A DNA stretch of 59,914 nt from Acidobacteriaceae bacterium (GTDB lineage: Bacteria > Acidobacteriota > Terriglobia > Terriglobales > Acidobacteriaceae). A model generated the notes under the pieces. It searched no databases and was not told the origin of the DNA. It saw only the letters and a program-made list of their open reading frames with translations. The position numbers and the translations under genes are program-made. Shown one piece after another: positions 7,984 through 20,223 of this stretch (position 1 is its first letter; every line of letters begins with the position of its first letter). Where the stretch lies: assembly GCA_003160215.1 (NCBI GenBank), contig PLQW01000277.1, forward strand, positions 3,837 to 63,750, given 5' to 3'.

Positions 7984-10626
7984 CTACTGCAGCAGCAACC
8001 CGCTCTCGCCGTTGCCATTCTCGACGACCTCTTCCGGCGGAATCACCGAAGTGGCGGCCACCCGATCGCCCTCCTCCATATGCAGGAGGCGCACGCCCTG
8101 TGACGAGCGTCCGCATTCTCGGATGGTCTTGGTGCCGATGCGTATGATCTTGCCGAACTGGCTGATCACCATGACCTCCGACTTCTCGTTCACCAGCATG
8201 ATGGAAACAACCTTGCCGTTGCGCGAGGTCGTCTTAACGTTGATGATGCCCTTGCCACCGCGCGTTTGCAGGCGGTATTCATCGACGTCGGTGCGCTTGC
8301 CGTAACCCTGCTCCGTAACCGAGAGGATGAGGCTCGCTTCCTGCTCGTCGCCGTTCTTGGCCTTCCCGCGCGCCTTGGGGGTGACCGCCATGCCAACGAT
8401 GTAGTCGCCTTTGCCCAGGTTCATGCCTCGAACGCCATGGGCCTGGCGACCCATTGGCCGTACATCCTCTTCATCGAAGCGAATCGCCTTGCCGTCGTGC
8501 GTCGCGAGGAAAACGATCTGGCTGCCGTCGGTACAACTGGCGGCGACCAGTTCGTCCTCCTTCTCGATGGCGATGGCGTTGATGCCAATCGACCGCACGT
8601 TGCTGAAGTCCTTCAGCGGCGTCTTCTTCACCGTCCCGCTGCGCGTGGCGAAGAAAACGTACTTGCCCTCTTCCTCGAGGTCGCGCACGGTAAGCAACGC
8701 CCGCATGCTCTCGCCCGGTTGCAACGACACCAGGTTGGGGATGGCTTTGCCCTTGCCGGCGGCGCCCAGCTCGGGAATCTCGTACACCTTGAGCCAATAC
8801 ACGCGGCCCGTATTGGTGAACACCAGGATGTAGTCGTGGGTGGACGCCACGAAGAGATATTCGACGAAATCCTCCTCGCGCGTGCTCATGCCCTTGCGTC
8901 CGGTGCCGCCGCGACGCTGCTGACGATAGGTCGAAATCGGAGTGCGCTTCAGGTAGCCCGAGTGGCTGACCGTGACCGCGACCTGCTCGTCCGCGATCAG
9001 GTCTTCCAGGCTGATCTCGGCGGCTTCGTCCTGGATGATGGTACGGCGCGCGTCGCCGTATTTCTTTTTGACTTCCTCGAGTTCCTTGACAATGAGGCCA
9101 CGCAGCTTCTTTTCGCTGGCGAGGATCGACTCGTACTCGGCGATGCGGCCGCGAACCTCCGCCAATTCCTTAAGGATTTCGTCGATCGACAAACGGGTCA
9201 ACCGATGCAACTGCAATTCCAGAATGGCGTCGGCCTGCACGGTGTCGAAGGGACGCGTGAGCTGCGACGGAACCAGGCCCTTCAACGACAAGGGCTTGCC
9301 GGCTTGCCGGTTCGCGTTACTCTCGGAGACGTTGACGGTCTTGCCTGAAAAATAGTCAACCAGGTTGGTCCGGGCCTCGGCGCGGTTCTCGCTGCCACGG
9401 ATGATACGGATGACGTCATCGACCCGATCCAGCGCTACCTGGTAGCCCTCGAGGATATGCTCGCGCTCTCGGGCCTTCATCAACAGATAAGCGGTGCGCC
9501 GCCGCACTACGTCGATGCGGTGATCGACGAAGTGCTGGATGGCCTGCACCAGGCCCATCTCCTTGGGCTGGTTGTTGACCACGGCCAGGAAGATCATGCT
9601 GAAGCTTTCCTGCATGGAGGTGTGCTTGAAGAGCTGGTTGAGCACGATCTGCGCTTCGGCGCTACGCTTCAGTTCAATCACAATGCGCATGCCGTCGCGG
9701 TCGCTCTCGTCGCGGACATCGCCGATATCGTCAATGACCTTGTTGTTCACCAGTTCCGCGATGCGTTCGATCAGCCTTGCCTTGTTGACCTGGTAGGGGA
9801 TCTCGGTGACGATGATCGCGTCCTTGTCCTTCGTGAGATGCTCGATAGCAGCCTTGGCGCGCATCATGAAGCGCCCGCGCCCGGTACGATAGGCTTCCGT
9901 AATACCACTGCGCCCGTAGACGAAGCCAGCCGTCGGGAAATCGGGGCCCTGTACGTGTTTCAACAAGTCGGCGAGCGTGGCGTGCGGATTGTTCACCAGC
10001 GTGATGCAGGCGTCCACGATCTCCGTCAGATTGTGCGGAGGAATGTTGGTCGCCATGCCAACGGCGATACCGTTCGATCCATTCACCAGCAGGTTGGGGA
10101 TTCTCGTCGGCAGCACCATTGGCTCGACCGTGGTGTCGTCGAAGTTAGCGACGAAATCGACGGTGTCTTTGTCGATATCGGCCAGCAGCTCTTCGGCGAT
10201 CTCGGTGAGGCGCGATTCGGTATACCGGTAGGCGGCAGGCGGATCGCCATCGACCGAGCCGAAGTTGCCTTGGCCATCGATCAGCGGATAGCGCAGGCTC
10301 CAGGGCTGGGCCAGGCGAACCATGGCGTCGTAAACCGCGGTGTCGCCATGCGGATGATACTTCTTCAAACATTCGCCCACCACACCGGCGCACTTCATGT
10401 GCTTGCGGTTATGCAGCACGCCCATGTCGTGCATGGCGTACAGAATGCGGCGATGCACCGGCTTCAATCCGTCGCGGATGTCCGGTAAGGCGCGCCCAAT
10501 GATGACCGACATGGAATAGTCGAGATACGAGCGCCGCATCTCCTCTTCAATGTTGACGGATTGCACGTTGCCCCCGCCGGGTCTCGTGGGGTCGAGCGGT
10601 AATTGCTGGTTGGGATCGTCTGCCAT
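7984..10626 (-). CDS. gyrA: DNA gyrase subunit A
   Basis: 880 residues: the breakage-reunion domain plus the six-bladed C-terminal DNA-wrapping domain. The catalytic tyrosine is Y135 (YRYTESRL). The quinolone-determining region reads [10 protein letters not shown], so the position of E. coli Ser83 is Thr96 and that of Asp87 is Asp100. The GyrA-box is [10 protein letters not shown]. An AAAGG ribosome site precedes the ATG. The gene is separated from gyrB by three unrelated genes on the same strand. Confidence 0.98.
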   Translation of the reverse strand: MADDPNQQLPLDPTRPGGGNVQSVNIEEEMRRSYLDYSMSVIIGRALPDIRDGLKPVHRRILYAMHDMGVLHNRKHMKCAGVVGECLKKYHPHGDTAVYDAMVRLAQPWSLRYPLIDGQGNFGSVDGDPPAAYRYTESRLTEIAEELLADIDKDTVDFVANFDDTTVEPMVLPTRIPNLLVNGSNGIAVGMATNIPPHNLTEIVDACITLVNNPHATLADLLKHVQGPDFPTAGFVYGRSGITEAYRTGRGRFMMRAKAAIEHLTKDKDAIIVTEIPYQVNKARLIERIAELVNNKVIDDIGDVRDESDRDGMRIVIELKRSAEAQIVLNQLFKHTSMQESFSMIFLAVVNNQPKEMGLVQAIQHFVDHRIDVVRRRTAYLLMKAREREHILEGYQVALDRVDDVIRIIRGSENRAEARTNLVDYFSGKTVNVSESNANRQAGKPLSLKGLVPSQLTRPFDTVQADAILELQLHRLTRLSIDEILKELAEVRGRIAEYESILASEKKLRGLIVKELEEVKKKYGDARRTIIQDEAAEISLEDLIADEQVAVTVSHSGYLKRTPISTYRQQRRGGTGRKGMSTREEDFVEYLFVASTHDYILVFTNTGRVYWLKVYEIPELGAAGKGKAIPNLVSLQPGESMRALLTVRDLEEEGKYVFFATRSGTVKKTPLKDFSNVRSIGINAIAIEKEDELVAASCTDGSQIVFLATHDGKAIRFDEEDVRPMGRQAHGVRGMNLGKGDYIVGMAVTPKARGKAKNGDEQEASLILSVTEQGYGKRTDVDEYRLQTRGGKGIINVKTTSRNGKVVSIMLVNEKSEVMVISQFGKIIRIGTKTIRECGRSSQGVRLLHMEEGDRVAATSVIPPEEVVENGNGESGLLLQ

Positions 10627-10971
10627 GATTGCCTTTAGCTATTAGCCATTAGCCTCCCGAATTTACGCGGCATCCATGCTTCACAAAGGCCCGCGGTTTG
10701 CTTTGGTGGTGGACGCAAAAGCGGCGTTGCCGTTCTCTCTGCGAGTTCCGCCCGGGTTGCATGTAAATCATTGCGATTTCAGGAGATTATTGGTTCGAAG
10801 AGCACTTCAAATTATAACACTGCAGACATGCTTTTAGGCCTCGTTAAGCCATGCAGTTTCAGTAGATTACATAAGGTTGCTAGGGGGATCGAGGGCTGGG
10901 TATAAAGTGCGGGCTTTGCTGGTCGTTTGCGGTGTCGCTGGGTCAATTACGACGATAGGGTGGAAAATCCC
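10627..10971. other. Gap between gyrA start and secreted-protein stop
   Basis: These 345 bases contain no supportable gene. Directly upstream of gyrA there is a short near-repeat of TAGC/TTAGCC words. The AT-rich stretch near 10800-10870 probably holds the gyrA promoter, but no convincing -35/-10 pair could be fixed. Confidence 0.4.
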
Positions 10972-11793
10972 TTAGGGCATTATCGAAGCCACGTTGGCCG
11001 CTGGGGGCGTGTTCTGGTCCGGCGTGCCGTTCGGCTGGAGGTCTGAATTTCTTTTCTGCGCGGGATGCTGGCCGGGGGGAATCTTGAACTCCATACCGCG
11101 ATCGTCATTCGCCTTAACGGTGGCGGGGACATCGAGGTTGGCGAGCGGGACTTTCTGGGTGCGGTCATCCAGGACGTAAACTGTTTGGCCCATGATGGCG
11201 TAGTTGGTTACTTCCTGCTGATGGCCATCCCGAAATACTAGAACGATAGGCTCGGGAGGTTTGGCGTCCCGTGCTGGCGAGGGTTGCTCCTGGATCGTCG
11301 GCGGAGTTGGCGCTATTGCCGCTTGCGTGTCGTCCGGAGCGGCCCGGTACGACTGCGCTGGGGGCTGCTCCACGACGATGTGCAGCGTCGGGTCGTTGGG
11401 CCCAATTGGCGGGCCAGAGTATTGATCGGAGCCACCTACGTAATCGTAGTCGTAGCCATAGCCGTAATCGCCGAGGGGAATGTAATAGTAAGGAGCCGCG
11501 TAGGCCCAGCCTCCGCGGGAGTATCCGTAGCCGCGATAGGATCTATTTGAATACGACTGATGATTGTGGAACCCGTAGCCATAACGGTAGGGTCCCATCG
11601 ACGTCACGCTAGGAGGTGGAAATGCCAAGTGATGACCACCGCCCATCGAGGTCACGGATGGCGGTGGGATACCACGCGCCTGGCCGAATGAAGGTGCGGG
11701 GAGCAACGTGCAGCAACCCAACGCCAGGACCGTCGTCAGACGCTGAAACGACTTACATCCCTTCGGCCAGCCGAATTCGCTTGCGCCCCTCAT
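10972..11793 (-). CDS. Secreted Tyr/Gly/Pro-rich protein, unknown function
   Basis: 273 residues. A hydrophobic signal-like segment (about 20-37, LTTVLALGCCTLLPAPSFGQA) is followed by two copies of the nonapeptide PPPSVTSMG. Next comes a Tyr/Gly-rich stretch (about 68-120), a Pro-rich linker, and a small beta-rich domain with VLVFRDGHQQEVTNYAIMG and VYVLDDRTQKVPLANLD. The C-terminal domain resembles short domains seen in acidobacterial exported proteins; function is unknown. It lies between gyrA and a membrane protein gene on the same strand. Confidence 0.75.
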   Translation of the reverse strand: MRGASEFGWPKGCKSFQRLTTVLALGCCTLLPAPSFGQARGIPPPSVTSMGGGHHLAFPPPSVTSMGPYRYGYGFHNHQSYSNRSYRGYGYSRGGWAYAAPYYYIPLGDYGYGYDYDYVGGSDQYSGPPIGPNDPTLHIVVEQPPAQSYRAAPDDTQAAIAPTPPTIQEQPSPARDAKPPEPIVLVFRDGHQQEVTNYAIMGQTVYVLDDRTQKVPLANLDVPATVKANDDRGMEFKIPPGQHPAQKRNSDLQPNGTPDQNTPPAANVASIMP

Positions 11794-11836
11794 TTGCCCT
11801 TCAGTCTAATCCAACCCATTAGATGCAGGGAAGTTT

Positions 11837-12988
11837 CTATCGGCTTCGCGATGTTAGATGGAGCAGGCTGTAAATGTCGATCATGGCGTTGGCGACCAGT
11901 ACACCGACGATTACGGCGTTGGCCAGCACTGCATAGCGGCTTTGCAGCAGGTCCGCCGACACTCCGGCCATAAACAAAACCAGGAAAGGCAGGGCGACGA
12001 ACAGGAAGGTGAAACCCGCAAAGTGCAGGCGCAAGGCCAGTACGGCCAGCAGGACACCTGTAAGCAACGGGGCTGCCGTGCCAAAGAATCGCGACCGCTT
12101 CCAAACCGCGAAGGTGACCAGCGAGACCACCAGCAACAGGACGAGGCCGACCCCGTTCTGCAGGAAAAAAGTTGCCAGCAGCGGAGCGATAGCGTTCCAC
12201 GAGAAGGACTGCGAAGAAATTTCCAGCCAGTCTGCGTTGACCAGGGCCCTGCCGAAAACCAGCGGGCGGAAGCTGTAGAGGGCCCACAACAGGACCAAGC
12301 CAGTGACAGACGCCGCCGCAAAGATGGCCAGGACCGCGCCGCGACGCACATGGCCGACCCAGAGCATGAAAGCGAGCGCGGGAACCAGCAAAATCCAAAG
12401 TGAAAACTGAGCGCCAATGCAGATGGCCATGGAAAGTCCCATCAGAAGAATCCGCCGCCAATTCCACAGCACGACTTCACGCGGAGCATAGAGAGTGTGC
12501 GCCACCGCAATGGAGGTGAAAATAAGACCGAAGGCCCCCCATGCACCGACGATGTCGGCCCCCACCTGGCTCGCCCATCCCACCATCACCGGCGAAAAGC
12601 AATAAAGCCCGAGAGCGACGTATCCGCCAATGTTCCCGTAAAGACGACGCGCAACGTACCACAGCGAAGCGCTCAGCAATAGCCCTGCGAATAAGAACGG
12701 CAAGCGGATCCAGAAGCGGTAGTTGCCGAGCCGCGCATAATGGCTTTCGGCGCCGCTGATTCGGGCCGCAACTCCAGCTAACAGCGGCACCAACGGGGAG
12801 CGCTCACTCGTGCCGGCGTTGGACAGGCGTTCGAGATGAAGCAACCCGGCCTCGACGTAGCTGCCTTCCATGGCTGACAACGGCACATGCGCGGAGAACC
12901 AGAGACACTGCGCGAGAAAGACAAGCAGCAGAAGCAGCGCCGCTATCTGCGGCACACCAAGTCGCGAGCGGATACCCGAAATGGACAT
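11837..12988 (-). CDS. Polytopic membrane protein, possible GT-C/GT39-like glycosyltransferase
   Basis: About 383 residues with roughly nine hydrophobic segments. The arrangement resembles GT-C glycosyltransferases: a first helix, then an external loop (SAMEGSYVEAGLLHLERL) with acidic residues, followed by repeated helices. It lacks a clear DE or DD catalytic motif, so the enzymatic assignment is weak. The ATG at 12988 is used; a GTG at 13006 is equally possible and neither has a strong ribosome site. Confidence 0.65.
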   Translation of the reverse strand: MSISGIRSRLGVPQIAALLLLLVFLAQCLWFSAHVPLSAMEGSYVEAGLLHLERLSNAGTSERSPLVPLLAGVAARISGAESHYARLGNYRFWIRLPFLFAGLLLSASLWYVARRLYGNIGGYVALGLYCFSPVMVGWASQVGADIVGAWGAFGLIFTSIAVAHTLYAPREVVLWNWRRILLMGLSMAICIGAQFSLWILLVPALAFMLWVGHVRRGAVLAIFAAASVTGLVLLWALYSFRPLVFGRALVNADWLEISSQSFSWNAIAPLLATFFLQNGVGLVLLLVVSLVTFAVWKRSRFFGTAAPLLTGVLLAVLALRLHFAGFTFLFVALPFLVLFMAGVSADLLQSRYAVLANAVIVGVLVANAMIDIYSLLHLTSRSR

Positions 12989-13251
12989 GAGCTTTTGTTG
13001 TAACACGACGGACTGCTGGAGGCGAAAGTTGGCTGGCGGAGGGAACAGAGGCCGCCCACTCGTGCTGACTTCGACCGGCTCCCAAAGACTAAGAACTCGT
13101 TGTGCAAGTGCCCGCCCTGGATGAACACCTGAATTGCTCAGGGCATATTGGCCGGGCGCCGCGTTGCGAACGCCATCGCGCGCGTTGTAGACGCCGTGAC
13201 GACTTGCAGAGTTACCACGCTTGCAACAAGAGCGGCTGACGACTGCGTGCG

Positions 13252-13668
13252 CTATCGCGGCAGTATATCGGTTAGCGCTCCTTCAATACGATCCACTTCT
13301 TCACGGATCACCCGGATCGCCTGGTGATTGGCGGGATGCGGTACAGGCATGATGGCTTCTACCGCGTGACGAATCTTGTGGTTCCGGTCCCAGATCAAAT
13401 TGATCCTCGCGGAAGTCTCCATCCGATTCTGATAGATCTTTTTGGCTACCTTCGTCGTCATCCAGGCAAACATCAACCCAAACAACATTTCGATCGGAAG
13501 ACGGTCGGTTGCTCCATCGAAATCGAAAAAGGCGAGCCGATAAACGGCTTCGCCGGCCCCCAGGGAAGCGAATATCACTCCCATCCCAATCAAGCCCAGC
13601 GTCAGGCGGTCAAGGGGTCGAAGCTCCAAAGACGGTTGAGTATTGCCACGGTTTTGCGCGAATGCCAT
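13252..13668 (-). CDS. Small membrane-anchored protein, unknown function
   Basis: 138 residues with two hydrophobic segments (about residues 24-45 and 61-78), then a soluble C-terminal helical region rich in charged residues. A GGGGG ribosome site precedes the ATG at 13668. A TTG 18 bases upstream is an alternative. No family was recognised. It lies upstream of the gyrA-side genes and downstream of gyrB on the same strand. Confidence 0.6.
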   Translation of the reverse strand: MAFAQNRGNTQPSLELRPLDRLTLGLIGMGVIFASLGAGEAVYRLAFFDFDGATDRLPIEMLFGLMFAWMTTKVAKKIYQNRMETSARINLIWDRNHKIRHAVEAIMPVPHPANHQAIRVIREEVDRIEGALTDILPR

Positions 13669-13879
13669 GGTGCCCCCGAGGAACAATGGTGGTTCGAAGC
13701 TCTATTGTGCTACAAATACCAGGGTTTGTGGACAGTGTATTAGGGAAAATTATGAATCAGGACAAGACGGTGGCGGCGGACGGGCCTTTGGCCGGAACTG
13801 AACGCACGGATTTTGCACCCCGGAAGGCAGCCAGCCGCGCAGACATCCTTCTTGCGCAGACGTCCTCATGCGCCTGAAG

Positions 13880-16582
<2,703 letters not shown>

Positions 16583-16768
16583 TCACACCCGGACGCCGCA
16601 AAGGGCTCGTCGCCTGCTCTGACAACCCTTTATCTACTATAAAAGTCAATGACTTAAGGGCTCGGCGATGTGCATTGATTGTAGCACAGAATTCCCCCAT
16701 TCGCGATCACTTTAACTGACCGCAAAGGTCGCCAATATCATGTCTGCGCGAAATGGCGCACTTGGGTC

Positions 16769-17629
16769 TTAGTGGCTGGGTTGGGGTTGCTGCCTCTGTT
16801 TTTCTTTCAAAATGAAGTCGAGTCGTTCGATGCTATCGCATGTCATCAAACTTCCGTTGGCATTAGTCGTTCCGTCAGGGGCGATGTTATACCCGTAATC
16901 GCAACCGGTTTCTGGTATGGGGTCGCCAAATCCGTCGTCGTACTGAAGGCGGATGTCGATGCGAAAAGCGATTTTGGTGTCTCTATAGAGAATGCCATCG
17001 TGTGGCAAGACCCCGAAGATAGGAATGATTACTGGGGGCGGAACGCGGGTTGGGCCGATAGCAACATAAGGAATATCAACAGGGAAATTGGTTTGGGAAT
17101 TAGGAATAGTGCTGTTGTCAGGAATGTTAACTCGGTTAACAGAAATTTCGCCAGTTACTTTTCCCGAGACAACATGGCCGTCGTTAGTAACCAGCAGGGA
17201 CACTTGCCCGTTCTTTCCTTCGAGCGGCCAAAGCCTTGGCTCGATGCGGAGAACTGCACCCTGAGTACTGGCCAGTTGTTTATGAAATATGACGGTTTGC
17301 GTTTGAACCTCCGTGTAGGTTTTGTCCATTGTTTGCCACTGTTCATACGTGAAAGCAGCAGCTACGCAAAGAGCGATGAAAGTTCCGACTGTGAGCCAAA
17401 ACGTTCCCCACTGAAGGCGCCTGGATGTATGTCGTCCGGTGTTGTATTGCTCTATTGCTTCTTCAAGCGACTCTACTTTCACCTGGAGGGCGCTTGGGGG
17501 CCATTCTGCGGAACGTTGTTTAGTCTTCTCCTCTTCACATACGGGTTTCACCTCTTTCTTTTGTTTTTCCAGAAGTGCCCTTAGGTCTCCCCGGATTCGC
17601 TGGAGGAGTACGATTATTTGTGGATTCAT
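16769..17629 (-). CDS. Single-pass membrane protein, unknown function (probably acquired)
   Basis: 286 residues with a predicted coiled segment (residues 40-65), one membrane helix (about 74-96, WLTVGTFIALCVAAAFTYEQW), then an external beta-rich domain of about 190 residues. The helix-plus-YEQW arrangement is common in stand-alone bacterial membrane proteins of unknown role. Its base composition is clearly poorer in GC than its neighbours, suggesting acquisition. The ATG at 17629 has no evident ribosome site, and a TTG at 17668 is an alternative. Confidence 0.6.
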   Translation of the reverse strand: MNPQIIVLLQRIRGDLRALLEKQKKEVKPVCEEEKTKQRSAEWPPSALQVKVESLEEAIEQYNTGRHTSRRLQWGTFWLTVGTFIALCVAAAFTYEQWQTMDKTYTEVQTQTVIFHKQLASTQGAVLRIEPRLWPLEGKNGQVSLLVTNDGHVVSGKVTGEISVNRVNIPDNSTIPNSQTNFPVDIPYVAIGPTRVPPPVIIPIFGVLPHDGILYRDTKIAFRIDIRLQYDDGFGDPIPETGCDYGYNIAPDGTTNANGSLMTCDSIERLDFILKEKQRQQPQPSH

Positions 17630-17631
17630 AT

Positions 17632-17970
17632 ATGAGGAAAGCAGAATACAACGAAGGCCCGGAAGCAAGAGAAAACTTTGAGCAAGCGCTGACTAAGATT
17701 TTTCAGGCTCCGAAGAAAGCGGGCAGGAAGCCCTCCAAGCGACGTTGGGCAATGAGCCCGCTCCAGCCCAACTGGCTCAAGCAGGCCTTCCCTAAGCAAT
17801 CTGCGAGCTACAGAACGCGCAGCGGCGAGCGGCGATGGGTATATCGCTTTCGCATTCAGGGCATTTTTTCTTATCGGGCAGGGCTTGCTTCTCGAATCGC
17901 TTCATCAGAGCATTCACCGGCAAAACCACGAAGTAGTAGACGGCCAGCGCGATCAGCAGGAACGCGATGA
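17632..17970 (+). CDS. Small protein with N-terminal YNEGPEARENF motif, possibly run-on
   Basis: The first 35-40 residues (MRKAEYNEGPEARENF, then a helical stretch ending in a basic tail) resemble a family of small proteins I recall from Acidobacteriota. From about residue 45 the frame continues antisense into mscL (17792-18187), where it is probably not selected, so the original stop may have been lost. The start is only two bases from the divergent gene at 17629. A GGAGGAG lies about 30 bases before the ATG, and an upstream GTG at 17620 is possible. Confidence 0.4.
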   Translation: MRKAEYNEGPEARENFEQALTKIFQAPKKAGRKPSKRRWAMSPLQPNWLKQAFPKQSASYRTRSGERRWVYRFRIQGIFSYRAGLASRIASSEHSPAKPRSSRRPARSAGTR

Positions 17971-18187
17971 TGGCGTTCACAAAATCGCCGTAGAGGAACT
18001 TCGCGCCATTCACTTCAAAGAAGAAGCCCGAGAAGTCTGGCTTCTTGGCGATGGCGGCAATGACGGGAGTAAGCAAGTCTTTTACAAAAGCCGTGACGAC
18101 TGTACCAAACGCGGCGCCGATCACCACGCCCACTGCCAGATCAACCACGTTGCCGCGCAAGACGAATTCCCGAAATCCTTTGAACAT
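17792..18187 (-). CDS. mscL: Large-conductance mechanosensitive channel with zinc-ribbon tail
   Basis: 131 residues. It opens under membrane tension to release osmolytes. The N-terminal amphipathic helix and first helix (MFKGFREFVLRGNVVDLAVG, then VIGAAFG) and the second helix (AIIAFLLIALAVYYFVVLP) are standard. After the pore domain comes a CPEC-x10-CAFC cluster that can bind zinc. The ATG at 18187 has GGGAGGAG upstream. It overlaps tail-to-tail with the small gene on the plus strand. Confidence 0.96.
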   Translation of the reverse strand: MFKGFREFVLRGNVVDLAVGVVIGAAFGTVVTAFVKDLLTPVIAAIAKKPDFSGFFFEVNGAKFLYGDFVNAIIAFLLIALAVYYFVVLPVNALMKRFEKQALPDKKKCPECESDIPIAARRCAFCSSQIA

Positions 18188-18336
18188 TGGCTCCTCCCGA
18201 ACAGGATCGGCGGAATTTACGCGAGTCCAGCAACCCTGATTCAACCTACCATCGTGCTGTGTAGTATCGTCGCTGCGCTCGGCATTCGCAAGTTATTGAG
18301 TGCTGCAAGTAATGGCCGGCTTCGCGATTTTGAGTT

Positions 18337-18435
18337 GTCATCACGAACGGCCTTCAGGCCGTGAGGGACCCGCTGTCTCTTCAGCGGCCGTTCCGGCGCC
18401 AACAACAGCAGATTCCTCGCTTCGCTCGTAATGAC
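18337..18435. repeat. Dispersed ~100-bp palindromic repeat, copy 1
   Basis: Its ends are imperfect inverted repeats: GTCATCACGAACGG...GAGGGA at one end, and GTCATTACGAGCGAAGCGAG...ATCTGCTG at the other read in reverse. A second copy in opposite orientation lies at 38255-38355. It contains the inner hairpin CGGCCTtcAGGCCG. It sits between mscL and gltA. Confidence 0.75.
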
Positions 18436-18471
18436 AACTCCGGAGACGAGTCGTCTATCCCATGTGGGACA

Positions 18472-18636
18472 TCACTTACGCAGCGATCCATGAAGCTCGT
18501 AGTTCGCGAACCATTCTTTCACCGGCTCCTGGCTCAAATAGAAAATCGCCATCACCCGGATCATGATCTGCGCGCCTTCGCGCAAGATCGCGGATACGCG
18601 ACTGTCTGCCACTGCGCTGGAGATCGCGGGGACCAC
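18472..18636 (-). pseudogene. Possible 54-aa gene or coding remnant
   Basis: A frame from GTG at 18636 ends ...VKEWFANYELHGSLRK. It shows strong G/C preference at third codon positions, as real genes here do, but an in-frame stop lies just upstream (18658-18660) and there is no Shine-Dalgarno. It may be the tail of a lost gene or a small peptide gene. No family was recognised. Confidence 0.3.
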
Positions 18637-18672
18637 CAGCGCTATTCCAGCGCCACACTATGATCGCTCGCC

Positions 18673-18703
18673 AAAAAAAATGGGGGCGGATCGCTCCGCC
18701 CCA
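18673..18703 (-). terminator. Intrinsic terminator of gltA
   Basis: GGGGCGGA and TCCGCCCC form a perfect 8-bp GC stem around a 4-base loop. On the minus strand it is followed by eight Ts. It starts about 28 bases after the gltA stop, a textbook rho-independent terminator. Confidence 0.92.
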
Positions 18704-18730
18704 TGTCTTTCAAATTTACATTTCCAGCAA

Positions 18731-20041
18731 CTAGCCCACTTTCACGGCTGACTTCTCATCCTGTGTGGTTGGAATCTTGCGTTGTCCCACTCCAGTGTAG
18801 ATCTGCCGCGGACGCGCGATCTTCTGCTCCGGGTCCTGGATCATTTCGTTCCACTGCGCCAGCCAGCCGGCCGCTCGCGGAATCGCGAACAGCACGGTAA
18901 ACATCTCCGGCTGGAAGCCCATGGCCTGGTAAATGATTCCCGAGTAGAAGTCGACGTTAGGATAGAGCTTGCGGGTGACGAAGTAATCGTCGGCCAGCGC
19001 GATGCGTTCGAGCTCCAGTGCAATGTCCAGCCTGGTATTGCGTCCGGTCACCTCGAATACTTCGTCGGCGACAGACTTAATGATGCGTGCGCGAGGATCG
19101 TAGTTCTTGTAAACCCGATGCCCGAAGCCCATCAGCTTGAGCTCGCCTGCCTTTACGCGTTTGATGTAGGCAGGAATGTTTTTCACCGAGACGATCTCGT
19201 CCAACATGCGCAGTACCTCTTCGTTAGCGCCGCCATGTAGAGGGCCGGAGAGCGCCGACGCTGCTCCTGCCATCGAGAGATAGGGGTCGGCCTGCGAACT
19301 GCCCACTACGCGCATGGTAGTCGAGCTGCAATTCTGCTCGTGGTCGGCGTGCAGGATGAACAGCACATCCAGCGCACGCGCGATGACCGGGCTTGCCATG
19401 TATTTCGGCTCCGTCATCTTCCACAGCATGTTCAAGAAATTCTCAGTGTAGCTGAGATCGTTGTCGGGATAGACGTACGGGTGGCCGCGCCGGTGACGAT
19501 ACGAATAAGCCGCCAGGGTCGCCATCTTGGCGATCAGGCGCACAATCTGTTTCTGCCGGCTCTCCGGGTCATGGACGTTCTTGGCCTCCGGATATACGGT
19601 CGATAACGCCGCCAGCGTGCTTACCAGGATCCCCATCGGATGGGCGTCATAGCGGAAGCCATCGATGAAGTGCTTGGTAGTCTCGTGCAGCATGGTGTGA
19701 TGCGTGATTTCCCAGGTCCAGTCCTTGTCCTGCTGGGGCGTCGGTAACTCCCCGTTAAGCAGCAGGTAAGCCACTTGCAGATAGGTGCAATGTTCGGCGA
19801 GGGTCTCGATATCGTAGCCGCGGTAACGCAGGATACCTTTGTCGCCGTCAATGAAGGTGATGTTGCTCTTGCATGAAGCGGTGTTCATGAATGCGGGATC
19901 ATAGGTCATGAGACCGAAGTCTTCGGGATCAGTCTTGATCTTCCGCAGGTCCATGGCGCGGATGGTTCCGTGCTCGTCGACCGGTGCTTCATAAGTTTTA
20001 TCGGTGCGTTGGTCCGTCAGGGTCAATACGTTCTTCGGCAT
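18731..20041 (-). CDS. gltA: Citrate synthase (type II)
   Basis: 436 residues. Condenses oxaloacetate and acetyl-CoA in the TCA cycle. Active-site motifs are present: HADHEQNCSSTTMRVVGSS, GPLHGGANEEVL, GFGHRVYKNYDPRA and the closing arginine region of the hexameric type II enzymes. The ATG is preceded by AGGAGGT. It appears to be a single-gene unit ended by the terminator at 18673-18703. Confidence 0.97.
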   Translation of the reverse strand: MPKNVLTLTDQRTDKTYEAPVDEHGTIRAMDLRKIKTDPEDFGLMTYDPAFMNTASCKSNITFIDGDKGILRYRGYDIETLAEHCTYLQVAYLLLNGELPTPQQDKDWTWEITHHTMLHETTKHFIDGFRYDAHPMGILVSTLAALSTVYPEAKNVHDPESRQKQIVRLIAKMATLAAYSYRHRRGHPYVYPDNDLSYTENFLNMLWKMTEPKYMASPVIARALDVLFILHADHEQNCSSTTMRVVGSSQADPYLSMAGAASALSGPLHGGANEEVLRMLDEIVSVKNIPAYIKRVKAGELKLMGFGHRVYKNYDPRARIIKSVADEVFEVTGRNTRLDIALELERIALADDYFVTRKLYPNVDFYSGIIYQAMGFQPEMFTVLFAIPRAAGWLAQWNEMIQDPEQKIARPRQIYTGVGQRKIPTTQDEKSAVKVG

Positions 20042-20223
20042 GACCTACCTCCTGTTAATAAAAAGCGCATGAGATTTATAGAGCTGTACTGCGAACGAGT
20101 GTTCGTCCGCTGCCATTCTAACGCGGGGAGTGCCTGAGAAACTACGATTAACACACGGAATTGAGACGGAAATCACATAGGTCTGTGATGTCCGACGGGG
20201 GGCGGAAGAGGCCAAAGCGAAGG

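Noticed and set aside
8266-9348. 360-residue plus-strand frame
   Set aside because: Antisense to gyrA; no ribosome site or family match.
9457-10488. 343-residue plus-strand frame
   Set aside because: Antisense to gyrA with the same artefactual composition.
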